DNA of 64,000 bases from an uncultured Paracoccaceae bacterium (GTDB lineage Bacteria; Pseudomonadota; Alphaproteobacteria; Rhodobacterales; Rhodobacteraceae): the NCBI GenBank assembly GCA_951812305.1, contig CATOSB010000004.1:186001-250000 (forward strand). The letters run 5' to 3'. The position numbers and the translations under genes are program-made. Below, one piece after another: positions 29,866-39,557 of the stretch. Numbering within the stretch: position 1 is the first letter of the stretch; every line of letters begins with the position of its first letter. The notes below the pieces were generated by a model, which ran no database searches, was not told the DNA's origin, and worked only from the letters and a program-made list of their open reading frames with translations.

Positions 29866-31041
29866 TCAGGAAAGTGCAATCACGTTCGCGCCCAAGGTTT
29901 CCGGGGTTGCCAAATTTGCCCAAGCCTGCATCAGATCACGGCGCTTGTCAAAAAGATCAGACCGCGCATAGGCCGCTTCCGCCTTGTCTTTGATCCCATG
30001 GGCCAGCGCCGCTTCGATAACTTCACGCGGAAAGTTAGTGGCTTCGCCCGCCCAGTCACGGAAGGTGGACCTGAACCCATGAACGGTGATGTTGTCGTAC
30101 TTCATGCGGCGCAAAAGGGCCGTCATACTCATATCTGAAATTGGTTTGCCCGCTTTCGTTTCACTGCCAAAAACCAAATCGGTGTCTGCGCCCCTTGGTC
30201 CAAGCTGGGAGATAACGGCAGGTGTAAGGGGAACGCGGTGTTCTTTGCCTGCTTTCATGCGCTGGGCTGGGATGGTCCAGATGCGATTTTCAAGATCCAC
30301 TTCCGCCCAAGTCATGCCACGGGTTTCGCCCGACCGTGCCGCCGTGAGAATTGTAAACGTCAAAGCCCGCGCCGAAACGCCCTTGCGATGGGACAACGCT
30401 TCCATAAAGTCTGTCATAACCGCATGAGGCAAGGCTGGGTGATGTTGCACCGCCCGTACCTTTGTGGGTTTCGGCAGTAGATTGTCTAAATGACCGCGCC
30501 AGCGTCCAGGATTATCCCCTTCACGAATGCCCAGCGCGGACGCATAGTCTAGAACTGCTTCGATCCGTTGCCGCACACGGTTGGCGGTTTCGGGCTTTTG
30601 GGACCATATCGGTTTGAGTGCCCCAACCACGTCTGCAGTTGCAATCTTTGTGACTTGCATCAGGCCAAGCTTGGGAAAAACATAAGCCTCCAGCGTTGAG
30701 GTCCACTGCGCCGCATGTTTGGCGTTCTTCCATCCAGACCGTTTGCTTTCAATCAATTCGAGAGCGGCGTCCTTAAATGTCTTTGGCTGGGCTTGGCGGC
30801 GTTTCGTAATCGGGTCATCGCCTCCCAAGATCAAACGCCTTGCATCGGTTGCCTTTTGTCGCGCCATTGCCAAGGTAACATCAGGATAAGCGCCTAAGCC
30901 AAGATCATGGCGTCGCCCCTGCACTTGATATCTTAGCACCCAGGAACGCGAACCCGTTGCCTTCACGTACAGAAACAACCCGCGCCCGTCTCCATGACGT
31001 CCAGCCATTGCCGTTTCAACTTTTCGAGCGCTCAGCTTCAT
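29866..31041 (-). CDS. P4-type tyrosine integrase
   Basis: This 391-residue integrase has the N-terminal DUF4102 arm-binding domain (DGRGLFLYVKATGSRSWVLRYQ), a SAM-like core-binding domain, and a catalytic domain with Arg in LTAARSGETRGMTW, HGFRSTFRDW (His-x-x-Arg) and Tyr in AEAAYARSDLFDKR. Such enzymes insert genomic islands, usually at tRNA genes; no tRNA is visible nearby. GTTCCCACATCC and GTTCCCACACT repeats just upstream (31047-31067) could be arm-type sites. hsdM lies directly downstream, suggesting it entered with the island. Confidence 0.93.
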   Translation of the reverse strand: MKLSARKVETAMAGRHGDGRGLFLYVKATGSRSWVLRYQVQGRRHDLGLGAYPDVTLAMARQKATDARRLILGGDDPITKRRQAQPKTFKDAALELIESKRSGWKNAKHAAQWTSTLEAYVFPKLGLMQVTKIATADVVGALKPIWSQKPETANRVRQRIEAVLDYASALGIREGDNPGRWRGHLDNLLPKPTKVRAVQHHPALPHAVMTDFMEALSHRKGVSARALTFTILTAARSGETRGMTWAEVDLENRIWTIPAQRMKAGKEHRVPLTPAVISQLGPRGADTDLVFGSETKAGKPISDMSMTALLRRMKYDNITVHGFRSTFRDWAGEATNFPREVIEAALAHGIKDKAEAAYARSDLFDKRRDLMQAWANLATPETLGANVIALS

Positions 31042-31538
31042 ATCGTTCCCACATCCGTTCCCACACTTGGGTTAGATTTAAGGCGAACGGCCCTGAACGT
31101 CAATGGCGCGGTGCGAATTTAACCACATGAAATTAAACATATTTAGTGGATCGTGACGAATGCGGGTGAACCCCCAAAAACAGGGGGCATACGGACTCCT
31201 CCTCCGCCATCGCCCGATTTCGGCAAATTCATCTCAGACTCATTTGATGGCGTATTTGCCGCAAGATTAGAGCATTACCCAACCATTCGCATTGCCGCCA
31301 TTCATGCAGGCCGCAGCATTTTGGAACGGGCCTGCTTACGGATCGCAGGACAATCCCGACCTTGGATTTTCAACCTTCGCTAATGCAGCATCGATTTGCA
31401 CGCACGGCGGGTCTATTGCCGCGTTGCAGTCCAAGTCGCGGAAGCGGTCGTGGCCTGATGGGTTCGAAGGCCTAACCTAAACGCTACACTCGCTGCACGG
31501 AATTTGGACACGAAGGATGCGGACAATTCAGGCGCCGA
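31042..31538. other. 497-bp gene-free interval upstream of the integrase
   Basis: It contains the tandem GTTCCCACA-type repeats next to the integrase start and a small hairpin, CCCCCAAAAACAGGGGG, near 31171. No tRNA end or gene was recognised. It may contain the island attachment site. Confidence 0.45.
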
Positions 31539-31910
31539 TCAAATTTCCGTTCTGGATGGCACATCAGCCGTTTTCGGTGATCGCCAGAGAAAGACGAATA
31601 GCGTGGCGACTGCAGCGATGTCGACGATGATAATCAGCAGGTACCACCATGCAGGCGATGTTGTTGAGATGTAGAATTCCCGGATCGCGAAAGAAACGCC
31701 GATCCCCACACCCAAAAAGGCAACATAGCCAAGCCAGCGCCATTCGGTTCGCTGCAGCGAATAACCCAGTACGATGAACAAAAGCCCGACCGGCGCAAGC
31801 CCTTGTTGTCCATAGGTGAAACCGTTTGCCGCAAAGGTTACGATATGCATCGCACCAGAGAGCATCAGCAAATAGCCAGCCAAGTCTATCAATGAGTTTA
31901 TCGGTCTCAT
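31539..31910 (-). CDS. small four-helix membrane protein
   Basis: The 123-residue product has four hydrophobic segments (LIDLAGYLLMLSGAMHIVTF, LAPVGLLFIVLGYSL, LGYVAFLGVGIGVSFAI, WYLLIIIVDIAAVATLFVFLW) and a short charged tail. I do not recognise the family. It ends the leftward molybdenum-hydroxylase operon, starting 10 bp after the cytochrome gene stops, so it may serve as a membrane partner of that enzyme; this is inference from position only. Confidence 0.6.
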   Translation of the reverse strand: MRPINSLIDLAGYLLMLSGAMHIVTFAANGFTYGQQGLAPVGLLFIVLGYSLQRTEWRWLGYVAFLGVGIGVSFAIREFYISTTSPAWWYLLIIIVDIAAVATLFVFLWRSPKTADVPSRTEI

Positions 31911-31920
31911 GAGGTGTTCC

Positions 31921-32523
31921 TCAGTCGTTGGCGCATGGATATCCGGCGACGCCCCAAATCAGGATGTCGTCGGCGTGTTCTTGCAAGCTGAACGGCGCCG
32001 GTTCACGACCACCGCCAGGATTCCAGGCCCAATGCAGGATCACGTCGTGGTCGAGATGCTCCGCCAAGGCCAAATAGTCGCGATCATCATTGCGGTCAGG
32101 GTCGCGCAGCTGATTGCAGATGTCGTCCGAGCTTTTTCCGAACCAATCCGCCTCTGGCGGTGCAAGCCGCCAGTCTGCCGCGACTTGTGGCGCGGCGTGG
32201 GGCGTATCCAACGGCTCTTCGCGATACGCGTGGCATGTCGAACACAGGACGAACTCTGCCCCGATCCGGCTTTCGCCAGCCTGTACATTCATGCCGTGGA
32301 CACGTGTGCGTCCATAGCTTGGACCGGACCACATCGGGCGATCAGAGGCGCCGGTATGGCAATTGGCGCAGCGTGGGTGGCTGACGACCTCGTAAATACG
32401 GACCCAAGCTTCGAGCCCCTGTGCGTTGCTCACAGTACCTTTTGCGGGCGGGTTTATCTCGATCTTGTCGGCTGCAAGCGCGGGGCCAGCCAATAGGGCA
32501 GCTAGAATCAGAATCGGTTTCAT
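31921..32523 (-). CDS. periplasmic di-haem c-type cytochrome
   Basis: Start at 32523 gives MKPILILAALLAGPALA, a clear signal peptide, and a 200-residue precursor. Two haem-binding motifs are present, CANCH near residue 52 and CSTCH near residue 95. It lies 10 bp after the Mo-subunit gene, so I infer it accepts electrons from the molybdenum hydroxylase and passes them toward the respiratory chain, as the cytochromes linked to membrane or periplasmic aldehyde and isoquinoline oxidoreductases do. An extended upstream frame is the shadow of the Mo-subunit gene. Confidence 0.83.
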   Translation of the reverse strand: MKPILILAALLAGPALAADKIEINPPAKGTVSNAQGLEAWVRIYEVVSHPRCANCHTGASDRPMWSGPSYGRTRVHGMNVQAGESRIGAEFVLCSTCHAYREEPLDTPHAAPQVAADWRLAPPEADWFGKSSDDICNQLRDPDRNDDRDYLALAEHLDHDVILHWAWNPGGGREPAPFSLQEHADDILIWGVAGYPCAND

Positions 32524-32533
32524 GATGCGCCTT

Positions 32534-34777
32534 TCACACGAAGTCGACGAATTTGTTAAACGGCATCTCCCGGAGTCGCAGACCTGTCGCCGCAAATATA
32601 GCGTTGCCGAGCGCGGGCGCGGCTGGGGGCACCGGTGGCTCGCCAAAACCGCGCACATTCGGCATGTTTTCCAACACCCGGAAATGGATGGGCGGACATT
32701 GCCAGATCCGCATTGCTTCGTGCTGGTGATAGTTCGTCTGTTCCGCCATGCCGTCGGCATAAGTGATCTCGCAATTCATCGCATGACCCAAGCCAAATAC
32801 GGTACCGCCAGTGGCGAGATTATCGAGATTGCCGGGATCGATCGCCGTGCCTACATCGGCCACAACCCAGACCTCATCCAGTTTGATGCCAGCGCCGGTA
32901 TCGGTCACCTGCACGATGGTTGCCACGGGAACGCCAAAGGAAAAGCCATAGGCCACTCCGCGTCCAGTTTTGTCGCCAATCTTCGGCCCGCCCCACGAAC
33001 ACATCTCACCGACCGCCTCTAGAACCTTCACCGACGGTTCGTGACCCATCAGGCGGATTCGCTCCATCAGCGGGTCGGCACCGGCAGCATGAATCGTTTC
33101 GTCGAGCAACGTGTCGTAGATGAATATATTCGGCGCGGCGCCCACAGAACGCCAAAAAGAAACGGGCGCCAGATTGGTCACCCGATATGACCGGACGCGA
33201 TTGTTCTTGAGGTTGAACATCGGATAGTCCCATGCGCCTTCATGTAACTGGGTATCCGGCCCGGGTAGGCTAAGCCCCATTCGGCCCATCTGTGACGCGA
33301 TCACCGACTGACCGGCGATCTGCACGTCAAGGGACGTCACCTTGCCATCCTGGTGTTTGCCAACGCCCCGGCCCATCGTGATGTGTCGCGGGAAGTCATG
33401 GGCGAAATCCTCTTCGCGGGAATAGGTCATCTTGACCGGTGTGCCTTTCATCTGGACCGCGATTTCAGCGGCCTGCCTCAGATAATCGAATTCCAGCCGG
33501 TGCCCGAAACTGCCGCCGATAAACATGTTGTGAAGATGCACATTCTCTGCGTCGTGACCTGTTATTTCGGCGACTGTGCCTTCAGCGAACATCTGAACCT
33601 GATGACCGGTCCAGATGTCGACACGCTCATCGGTAACCAGAATTGTCGCGTTCAGCGGCTCCAGCGGCGCGTGCGCCACGTAAGGAGAGCGGTATTCCGC
33701 GGTAACCGTTTCACCCGGCGCGGCCTCGACATCGCCCTCGTTGCGGGCCTCGGCATTCGCATGTTCCTCGGTGAACGCGTTCTCCAGCGTTGCCCAGTGG
33801 TCCGCCTGTTCGCTTGGATAGCTTGCCGGACCCCAGTCGCATTCAACCGCGTTCGCGGCTTGGATGGCGCGCCAAGTGTTGTCGGCAACCACAGCGATAC
33901 CACCGGTGATCTCGAAGATTTCCTTAACGCCGCGCATAGCCTTGGCCGCGCTGGTATCAAAGCCGTTCAACGCGCCACCTTGTCGGGGGTTCACCTTGAT
34001 CGTGGCGTGCAGCATGCCTTCGGTCTCGAAATCGATGCCGTATTGCATCGTGCCCGTCGATTTGGCCGGGATATCGACGCGTTTCATTGGCTTGCCAATG
34101 ATCTTCCATTCCGACTTGTCACGCAGCGGAACAAAAGCGGGCGGCGTCAGCTCTCCCGCCAGACCGGCCAGTTCCGTGTATTTCAGTTCTGATCTATCCG
34201 GCAATTGCACGGCGCCATGCGCTGTCTTCAGCTGTTCGACCGGCACGTCACTGTGTTGAGAGGCGGCCATTTTCAACGTTTCGCGGGCGACGGCACCTGC
34301 CATGCGCAGTTTGTCGAAACTGTCAGGCATTGCAGAGGAACCACCGGTTCCCATGGATGGCAGGGCCGCACGCAGGGCACCGCGGGCAAAGCCACGAATG
34401 CGTTCTGCCTGTGCGCTGAATTCATACATCGGAAACCCGGCAAACGCGTCGGCCATGGCCGTGTTGTAATAGGCCTCGCTGGGGACGCCGAATGACACCT
34501 GAAGCTGGTCGAGATCAACGTCGAGTTCTTCGGCAATCAAGGCCGCCTGCGCCGAGAAGACGCCCTGACCTTTATCCGCATGCGGTGCGATCACCATGCA
34601 CGTTTCATTGTTGACGATGACCCACGGGTTGAACGTGACCTCGCCGCTTTTCAGCATCTCGAGGTTTGGGTTCACGAAGGGGCGCGCGGATCGATAGAAC
34701 CCGAAAGCCACCCCGCCCATGACCGCCGCGGAACCGATAAGAAAGCTGCGGCGACCGATAGTTCTAAGACGTCCCAT
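32534..34777 (-). CDS. molybdopterin subunit of xanthine-dehydrogenase-family oxidoreductase
   Basis: This 747-residue protein has a twin-arginine signal ([21 protein letters not shown]) and the two-domain layout of isoquinoline 1-oxidoreductase beta-type subunits. Conserved patches include [39 protein letters not shown] and the C-terminal [28 protein letters not shown], whose Glu in GFGEP is the catalytic glutamate of the family. It is exported folded with molybdenum cofactor. Substrate may be an aldehyde or N-heterocycle. It is in an operon with the 2Fe-2S subunit (3 bp upstream) and the cytochrome. Confidence 0.92.
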   Translation of the reverse strand: MGRLRTIGRRSFLIGSAAVMGGVAFGFYRSARPFVNPNLEMLKSGEVTFNPWVIVNNETCMVIAPHADKGQGVFSAQAALIAEELDVDLDQLQVSFGVPSEAYYNTAMADAFAGFPMYEFSAQAERIRGFARGALRAALPSMGTGGSSAMPDSFDKLRMAGAVARETLKMAASQHSDVPVEQLKTAHGAVQLPDRSELKYTELAGLAGELTPPAFVPLRDKSEWKIIGKPMKRVDIPAKSTGTMQYGIDFETEGMLHATIKVNPRQGGALNGFDTSAAKAMRGVKEIFEITGGIAVVADNTWRAIQAANAVECDWGPASYPSEQADHWATLENAFTEEHANAEARNEGDVEAAPGETVTAEYRSPYVAHAPLEPLNATILVTDERVDIWTGHQVQMFAEGTVAEITGHDAENVHLHNMFIGGSFGHRLEFDYLRQAAEIAVQMKGTPVKMTYSREEDFAHDFPRHITMGRGVGKHQDGKVTSLDVQIAGQSVIASQMGRMGLSLPGPDTQLHEGAWDYPMFNLKNNRVRSYRVTNLAPVSFWRSVGAAPNIFIYDTLLDETIHAAGADPLMERIRLMGHEPSVKVLEAVGEMCSWGGPKIGDKTGRGVAYGFSFGVPVATIVQVTDTGAGIKLDEVWVVADVGTAIDPGNLDNLATGGTVFGLGHAMNCEITYADGMAEQTNYHQHEAMRIWQCPPIHFRVLENMPNVRGFGEPPVPPAAPALGNAIFAATGLRLREMPFNKFVDFV

Positions 34778-34780
34778 GGC

Positions 34781-35242
34781 TCAACCCTCCCTCAATGACT
34801 TGGCGGCAGCGTGGATTGCAGCCCGGATGCGAGGATAGGTGCCACAGCGGCACAGATTGCCTCCCATCACCGCGTCGATGACTTCGTCCGTCGGCTCGGG
34901 ATCGATGTCCAGAAGCGCGGCGGCCTGCATGATCTGGCCTGACTGGCAATATCCGCATTGCGCGACCTGATGTTCGATCCAGGCGGCCTGAACCACATGC
35001 AGTGCGTCAGGTGTGCCCAACCCTTCGATCGTCGTAATTTCGGCACCGTCGGCCTCCCCGGCAGCAACCTGACAAGACCGAACAGCCTGACCATCGACAT
35101 GCACTGTGCACGCCCCGCATTGCGCAATTCCGCAGCCGTATTTCACTCCGGTTATCTTCAGTTCATCTCTGAGAACCCAAAGCAATGGCATGTCATATTC
35201 AACATCCGCCTTGCGTTTTTCTCCATTTACGACGAACTCCAT
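34781..35242 (-). CDS. 2Fe-2S subunit of molybdenum hydroxylase
   Basis: From ATG 35242 ([28 protein letters not shown] just upstream) the product is 153 residues, the standard size of IorA/CoxS-type subunits. It holds a plant-type ferredoxin cluster ([16 protein letters not shown] ... SC) and the second cluster domain ([17 protein letters not shown] ... [13 protein letters not shown]). It transfers electrons from the molybdenum site. No signal peptide is present; such subunits ride with the Tat-exported partner. An open frame further upstream is not used. Confidence 0.93.
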   Translation of the reverse strand: MEFVVNGEKRKADVEYDMPLLWVLRDELKITGVKYGCGIAQCGACTVHVDGQAVRSCQVAAGEADGAEITTIEGLGTPDALHVVQAAWIEHQVAQCGYCQSGQIMQAAALLDIDPEPTDEVIDAVMGGNLCRCGTYPRIRAAIHAAAKSLREG

Positions 35243-35272
35243 GGTGACCTCCTGGTCGAGTTGGAATTGGAC

Positions 35273-35303
35273 TTTTGGACATTTTTGGTCAATATGTCCA
35301 AAA
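35273..35303. promoter_or_regulatory. probable TetR operator
   Basis: TTTTGGACAT and ATGTCCAAAA form a perfect 10-bp inverted repeat with an 11-bp spacer in the gap between the 2Fe-2S gene and the divergent TetR gene. Location and symmetry fit autoregulation plus control of the oxidoreductase operon. Confidence 0.6.
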
Positions 35304-35338
35304 TAGAACTGAAGCGCAAGAGCGAAATTGAGCAAGAT

Positions 35339-35899
35339 ATGAACGAGCGGAAACGACAAATCCTCGAAGCCGCATGGCGCGTCTTCTCTCGATACGGGCT
35401 CAGCAAGTCCACAATGAACGACATCGCGCGCGAGGCCAGCGTGGCGCGCCAAACGCTCTATAATGCCTATGACGGCAAAGACGAGGTATTCCGCGCCGTT
35501 GTGCGGATGGGCGCGTCCGAGACTCTTAAGGCAGTCGAACTTGAGTGGGACAGATTGGAGAGCTTGGCAGACAAAATCGACGCGTTTTACCGCTTAGGCC
35601 CGATATCCTGGTATGACATTATCGAGCAATCGCCAGACGCCGCCGGGCTCATCGAGGGCTTCAGCGGGATCGCGGCGAAAGATTTGCAGGACGTTGCGGC
35701 CGAATGGGTAGACATGATCGCTCTGCGAATGGCGCCATTTGAGGCGAAAATGGCCAAAAAAGGGATGAAACCGCGTGAAGTGGCCGATTTCCTCTACTCA
35801 GGCGCCAAGGCAGCAAAATACGACACCCAATCTCGCGATGTATTCTTAAAAAGATTGAGCGTCCTCAAAGCGTCCGTCCTCGCTCTTTCGGGGGAGTAA
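35339..35899 (+). CDS. TetR-family regulator
   Basis: The start at 35339 gives [51 protein letters not shown] (quoted in short pieces: [27 protein letters not shown]), a textbook TetR helix-turn-helix, and a 186-residue protein. An earlier in-frame ATG at 35294 would lie inside the inverted repeat and lacks a ribosome site, so I prefer the later one. The C-terminal ligand domain is not assignable. It is divergent from the molybdenum hydroxylase genes, which it most likely represses. The IS630 pair begins 11 bp after its stop but does not cut it. Confidence 0.87.
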   Translation: MNERKRQILEAAWRVFSRYGLSKSTMNDIAREASVARQTLYNAYDGKDEVFRAVVRMGASETLKAVELEWDRLESLADKIDAFYRLGPISWYDIIEQSPDAAGLIEGFSGIAAKDLQDVAAEWVDMIALRMAPFEAKMAKKGMKPREVADFLYSGAKAAKYDTQSRDVFLKRLSVLKASVLALSGE

Positions 35900-35919
35900 C
35901 TTTCTCCTGATACCAAGGG

Positions 35920-37019
35920 TTATTCAATCTGACCGACTTTCGCCCAGTTGCGGCTTGCGATGGATGTGATGGTTTGCGGTCTTGCGATGAGGTTGTTCCA
36001 GGCCTCGCACCCCGCGTCGAGAATCGCGTCATATGTGTCGAACGTCCGGTTTGCGAGCCATGTCTGGCGGAGATATTGCCAAATGTTTTCGGTTGGATTC
36101 AGCTCTGGTGATTTGGGCGGCAGAAACATGAGCGACAGGTTTTGCGGGATTTCCAGAGCGGATGTCGTGTGCCAGCCGGCTTGGTCCATGAGGATGACGG
36201 CGTGGGCGCCATCGGAGACAATTTTGCTGATTTCTTCCAGGTGGCGCTGCATCGCATAGGTGTCGGCTGCTGGCATCATGATCGCCGCGCCGGTGCCGCG
36301 TTCGGGGCAGATGGCGCCAAAAAGATACGCATTTTGGTAACGCTGATCGGCGGGCTGGCGGGGCCGTGTGCCCTTGCGTGCCCACTGGCGGACGCGGGTG
36401 TTCTTCTGACCGAGACGCATCTCGTCCTGGAACCAGATTTCGACGGGTTTGTCCGGCGGCACCCCCTGAAGCGTCTCCTTCAGATTGTCGCCGAAGTTTT
36501 TTTGAAATCCTCAATGACCTGCACGTCCTGCCCCGGGTGCTGAGGGCGTGCGCTGATGTGGGAAAAGCCCAGATTGTGCAGAATCTGCCCCACATGGCGC
36601 TCGTGATAGTCGACGCCAAAACGCGCCTTGATCACATTCTTCAAATCGACCCGCCGCCAGCGGACGACACCGTCCTTTTCAGGATCAGGACCGGTCTCGA
36701 CAAGAGCCGCCAGTTCATCCAGTTGCGCATTGTCAAGGCGGGATCGCGAGCCTCCTCGCTGCCGATCCAGCAGCCCCGCTGGACCATCAGCGTTGAAACG
36801 GAGCACCCAGTCCCTGAGCGTTTGCCGGTCCATCCCGCCAATGCGGGCCGCAGCCCCACGCGACATGCCATCGGCGATAGCGGCAAGCGACAAAAGCCGT
36901 CGGCTCTGCCGGGCATCAGAACTCTCTGCGGCAAGCTTGCGCAGATCATTGGCGGTAAAATCGGCTCGCATCGGTATCCTGGCTGGCATCGGTGGTCTCC
37001 TTTGCCAATCTTGAATCAC
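35920..37019 (-). CDS. IS630-family transposase, copy 2
   Basis: Sequence-identical at protein level to the copy at 15202-16301. The first frame is 37019 to 36480 and the second 36462 to 35920, joined by the same seven-A slip site near 36,503. Being downstream of the dimer junction, it could be transcribed from any promoter formed there. Confidence 0.9.
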
Positions 37020-37091
37020 CTCAGCACCTCAGGCGGTACCCAAAATCCATAGCTGAGTCATTTTGAAGCACCCTTGGTATAATACCAAGGG

Positions 37092-38191
37092 TTATTCAAT
37101 CTGACCGACTTTCGCCCAGTTGCGGCTTGCGATGGATGTGATGGTTTGCGGTCTTGCGATGAGGTTGTTCCAGGCCTCGCACCCCGCGTCGAGAATCGCG
37201 TCATATGTGTCGAACGTCCGGTTTGCGAGCCATGTCTGGCGGAGATATTGCCAAATGTTTTCGGTTGGATTCAGCTCTGGTGATTTGGGCGGCAGAAACA
37301 TGAGCGACAGGTTTTGCGGGATTTCCAGAGCGGATGTCGTGTGCCAGCCGGCTTGGTCCATGAGGATGACGGCGTGGGCGCCATCGGAGACAATTTTGCT
37401 GATTTCTTCCAGGTGGCGCTGCATCGCATAGGTGTCGGCTGCTGGCATCATGATCGCCGCGCCGGTGCCGCGTTCGGGGCAGATGGCGCCAAAAAGATAC
37501 GCATTTTGGTAACGCTGATCGGCGGGCTGGCGGGGCCGTGTGCCCTTGCGTGCCCACTGGCGGACGCGGGTGTTCTTCTGACCGAGACGCATCTCGTCCT
37601 GGAACCAGATTTCGACGGGTTTGTCCGGCGGCACCCCCTGAAGCGTCTCCTTCAGATTGTCGCCGAAGTTTTTTTGAAATCCTCAATGACCTGCACGTCC
37701 TGCCCCGGGTGCTGAGGGCGTGCGCTGATGTGGGAAAAGCCCAGATTGTGCAGAATCTGCCCCACATGGCGCTCGTGATAGTCGACGCCAAAACGCGCCT
37801 TGATCACATTCTTCAAATCGACCCGCCGCCAGCGGACGACACCGTCCTTTTCAGGATCAGGACCGGTCTCGACAAGAGCCGCCAGTTCATCCAGTTGCGC
37901 ATTGTCAAGGCGGGATCGCGAGCCTCCTCGCTGCCGATCCAGCAGCCCCGCTGGACCATCAGCGTTGAAACGGAGCACCCAGTCCCTGAGCGTTTGCCGG
38001 TCCATCCCGCCAATGCGGGCCGCAGCCCCACGCGACATGCCATCGGCGATAGCGGCAAGCGACAAAAGCCGTCGGCTCTGCCGGGCATCAGAACTCTCTG
38101 CGGCAAGCTTGCGCAGATCATTGGCGGTAAAATCGGCTCGCATCGGTATCCTGGCTGGCATCGGTGGTCTCCTTTGCCAATCTTGAATCAC
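37092..38191 (-). CDS. IS630-family transposase, copy 3
   Basis: The third identical copy, frames 38191 to 37652 and 37634 to 37092. All DDE residues described for copy 1 are kept. Confidence 0.9.
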
Positions 38192-38392
38192 CTCAGCACC
38201 TCAGGCGGTACCCAAAATCCATAGCTGAGTCATTTTGAAGCACCCTTGGTATGACTCCGCCAAATTGCCACAATTGAGACATTCGCTGCGCCGCATCCAA
38301 CAAGCAGATTGGGCACTGTGCGGTCGGGCAAACAGATCTCTGGGAAGGCCGCTTTTGGATGGCGAACGGCACAAGCCGCCCGCCACCATCGT

Positions 38393-39025
38393 TCAGATGT
38401 CGATCCGTTCAGCGATACTCAACGCATCTTCAAGTTCCACGCCCAAGTAACGCACCGTGCTATCGACCTTGGTGTGGCCGAGCAGCAATTGCACTGCGCG
38501 GAGGTTTCCAGTCTTCCTGTAAATCTCCGACGCTTTGGTACGTCGCAAGGAGTGGGTGCCGTATCCGCTTGGCTCCAGACCAATCGCGGTTACCCAATCG
38601 CGCACGAGCCGACCATATTGCCGCGTCGAAATGTGCGGGCGGTCGTGAAACCGGCTTGGAAACATGAACCGGCAAGTGAGCATCTCGGGTGTGTCCAACC
38701 AGATGGCGACTGAATCCCGTGTGTTCTCAGACAGTTCGAATTGAACGGGCTTGCCGGTTTTGCTCTGGATGACGGTGACGCGCTCTTTCACCTGCTCGCT
38801 GCTGACCAGGTCCCGAACGGTGAGCCGAACAAGGTCACATCCTCGCAATTTGCTGTCGATGGCGACGTTGAAAAGCGCCAAGTCACGCAAATTGCCGGCC
38901 AATTCCAGCCGTGCACGGATTGCCCAAACCTGTTTCGGCAGGAGCGGTCGCTTCTGACCGATGATGCGGCCTTTGTTCCAGGCCCGGCGTTTTGGCGTCG
39001 TTGCAGGAAGTTGAACTCTAGGCAT
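38393..39025 (-). CDS. short tyrosine recombinase (site-specific integrase)
   Basis: From ATG 39025 (MPRVQLPATTPKRRAWNKG; GGAGGG upstream) it is 210 residues. The catalytic set is present: Arg in DSKLRGCDLVRL, GYGTHSLRRTKAS (His-x-x-Arg), LLLGHTKVDSTVRYLGVE (His and Tyr). It lacks the usual long N-terminal domain, but this short form is common on plasmids and islands of proteobacteria. Its target is unknown. It lies beside the IS630 pair, and I see no attachment site. Confidence 0.87.
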   Translation of the reverse strand: MPRVQLPATTPKRRAWNKGRIIGQKRPLLPKQVWAIRARLELAGNLRDLALFNVAIDSKLRGCDLVRLTVRDLVSSEQVKERVTVIQSKTGKPVQFELSENTRDSVAIWLDTPEMLTCRFMFPSRFHDRPHISTRQYGRLVRDWVTAIGLEPSGYGTHSLRRTKASEIYRKTGNLRAVQLLLGHTKVDSTVRYLGVELEDALSIAERIDI

Positions 39026-39101
39026 GATATGCCCTCCAACCCTCCCTCCAGGCCCAAGCATCAGCACCGCGCTGACGGCCCATTCTACCATCCAAACCAA
39101 A

Positions 39102-39557
39102 TGTCAGTTTACGGGAAGCCGCCGATTAGCGATTTGCTGCACCGGCAGTCGGCTGGAAAGAGCCCGACTCGGCCATTATGATTTTGTGCTGCGTGCGCTC
39201 GCGGCGCGAGAAATGCGGCAGGCGCTCAGATTTCAGCGCCGCAGGGCAGCGAGGAGATCGGCCATTCATCGACTGCGCAGAAATTCTCAGTGGGCAAATT
39301 CACGTAGCGCGGACAAACCGGTCGTTTCTTTAGCTATCGCGAACGGCTAGCTCGGGTATCCCGTCAAAAGGATGAATTCGCCGCTCAGTTGACTAGGTGT
39401 TCGGGATGCCGATCTTTCTTACGCGGATGTGTGGAACGTTATTCTGATGATCGAGCCTAACTCAATTTACCTAGCGGTTTTGTCAACGCTTTGGAGTGTA
39501 GACAACGAACCTGCGAAATGCGTTCGGGCGAGGTGGATCAACAATCAGACCGCGCAG
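39102..39557. other. gene-free interval
   Basis: I recognise no gene, hairpin terminator or repeat in these 456 bp. It separates the recombinase from the sulfatase and may mark the edge of the accessory segment. Confidence 0.45.

Larger units (their letters stand above)
35911..38251 (-). mobile_element. tandem dimer of IS630-family element (B)
   Basis: Two full 1169-bp copies (35911-37079 and 37083-38251) lie head to tail with a TAA spacer (37080-37082). TGA occurs once on each outer side (35908-35910 and 38252-38254). Neither copy alone has matching flanks; only the pair as a whole does. The spacer and repeat ends together spell TATAAT. Confidence 0.92.

Noticed and set aside
31042..31160. 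tRNA attachment site for the integrase
   Set aside because: No tRNA 3' end or matching direct repeat could be found near the integrase or at the far side of the island.
34958..35338. extended start for the TetR gene
   Set aside because: It lies antisense to the 2Fe-2S gene and across the divergent promoter region.
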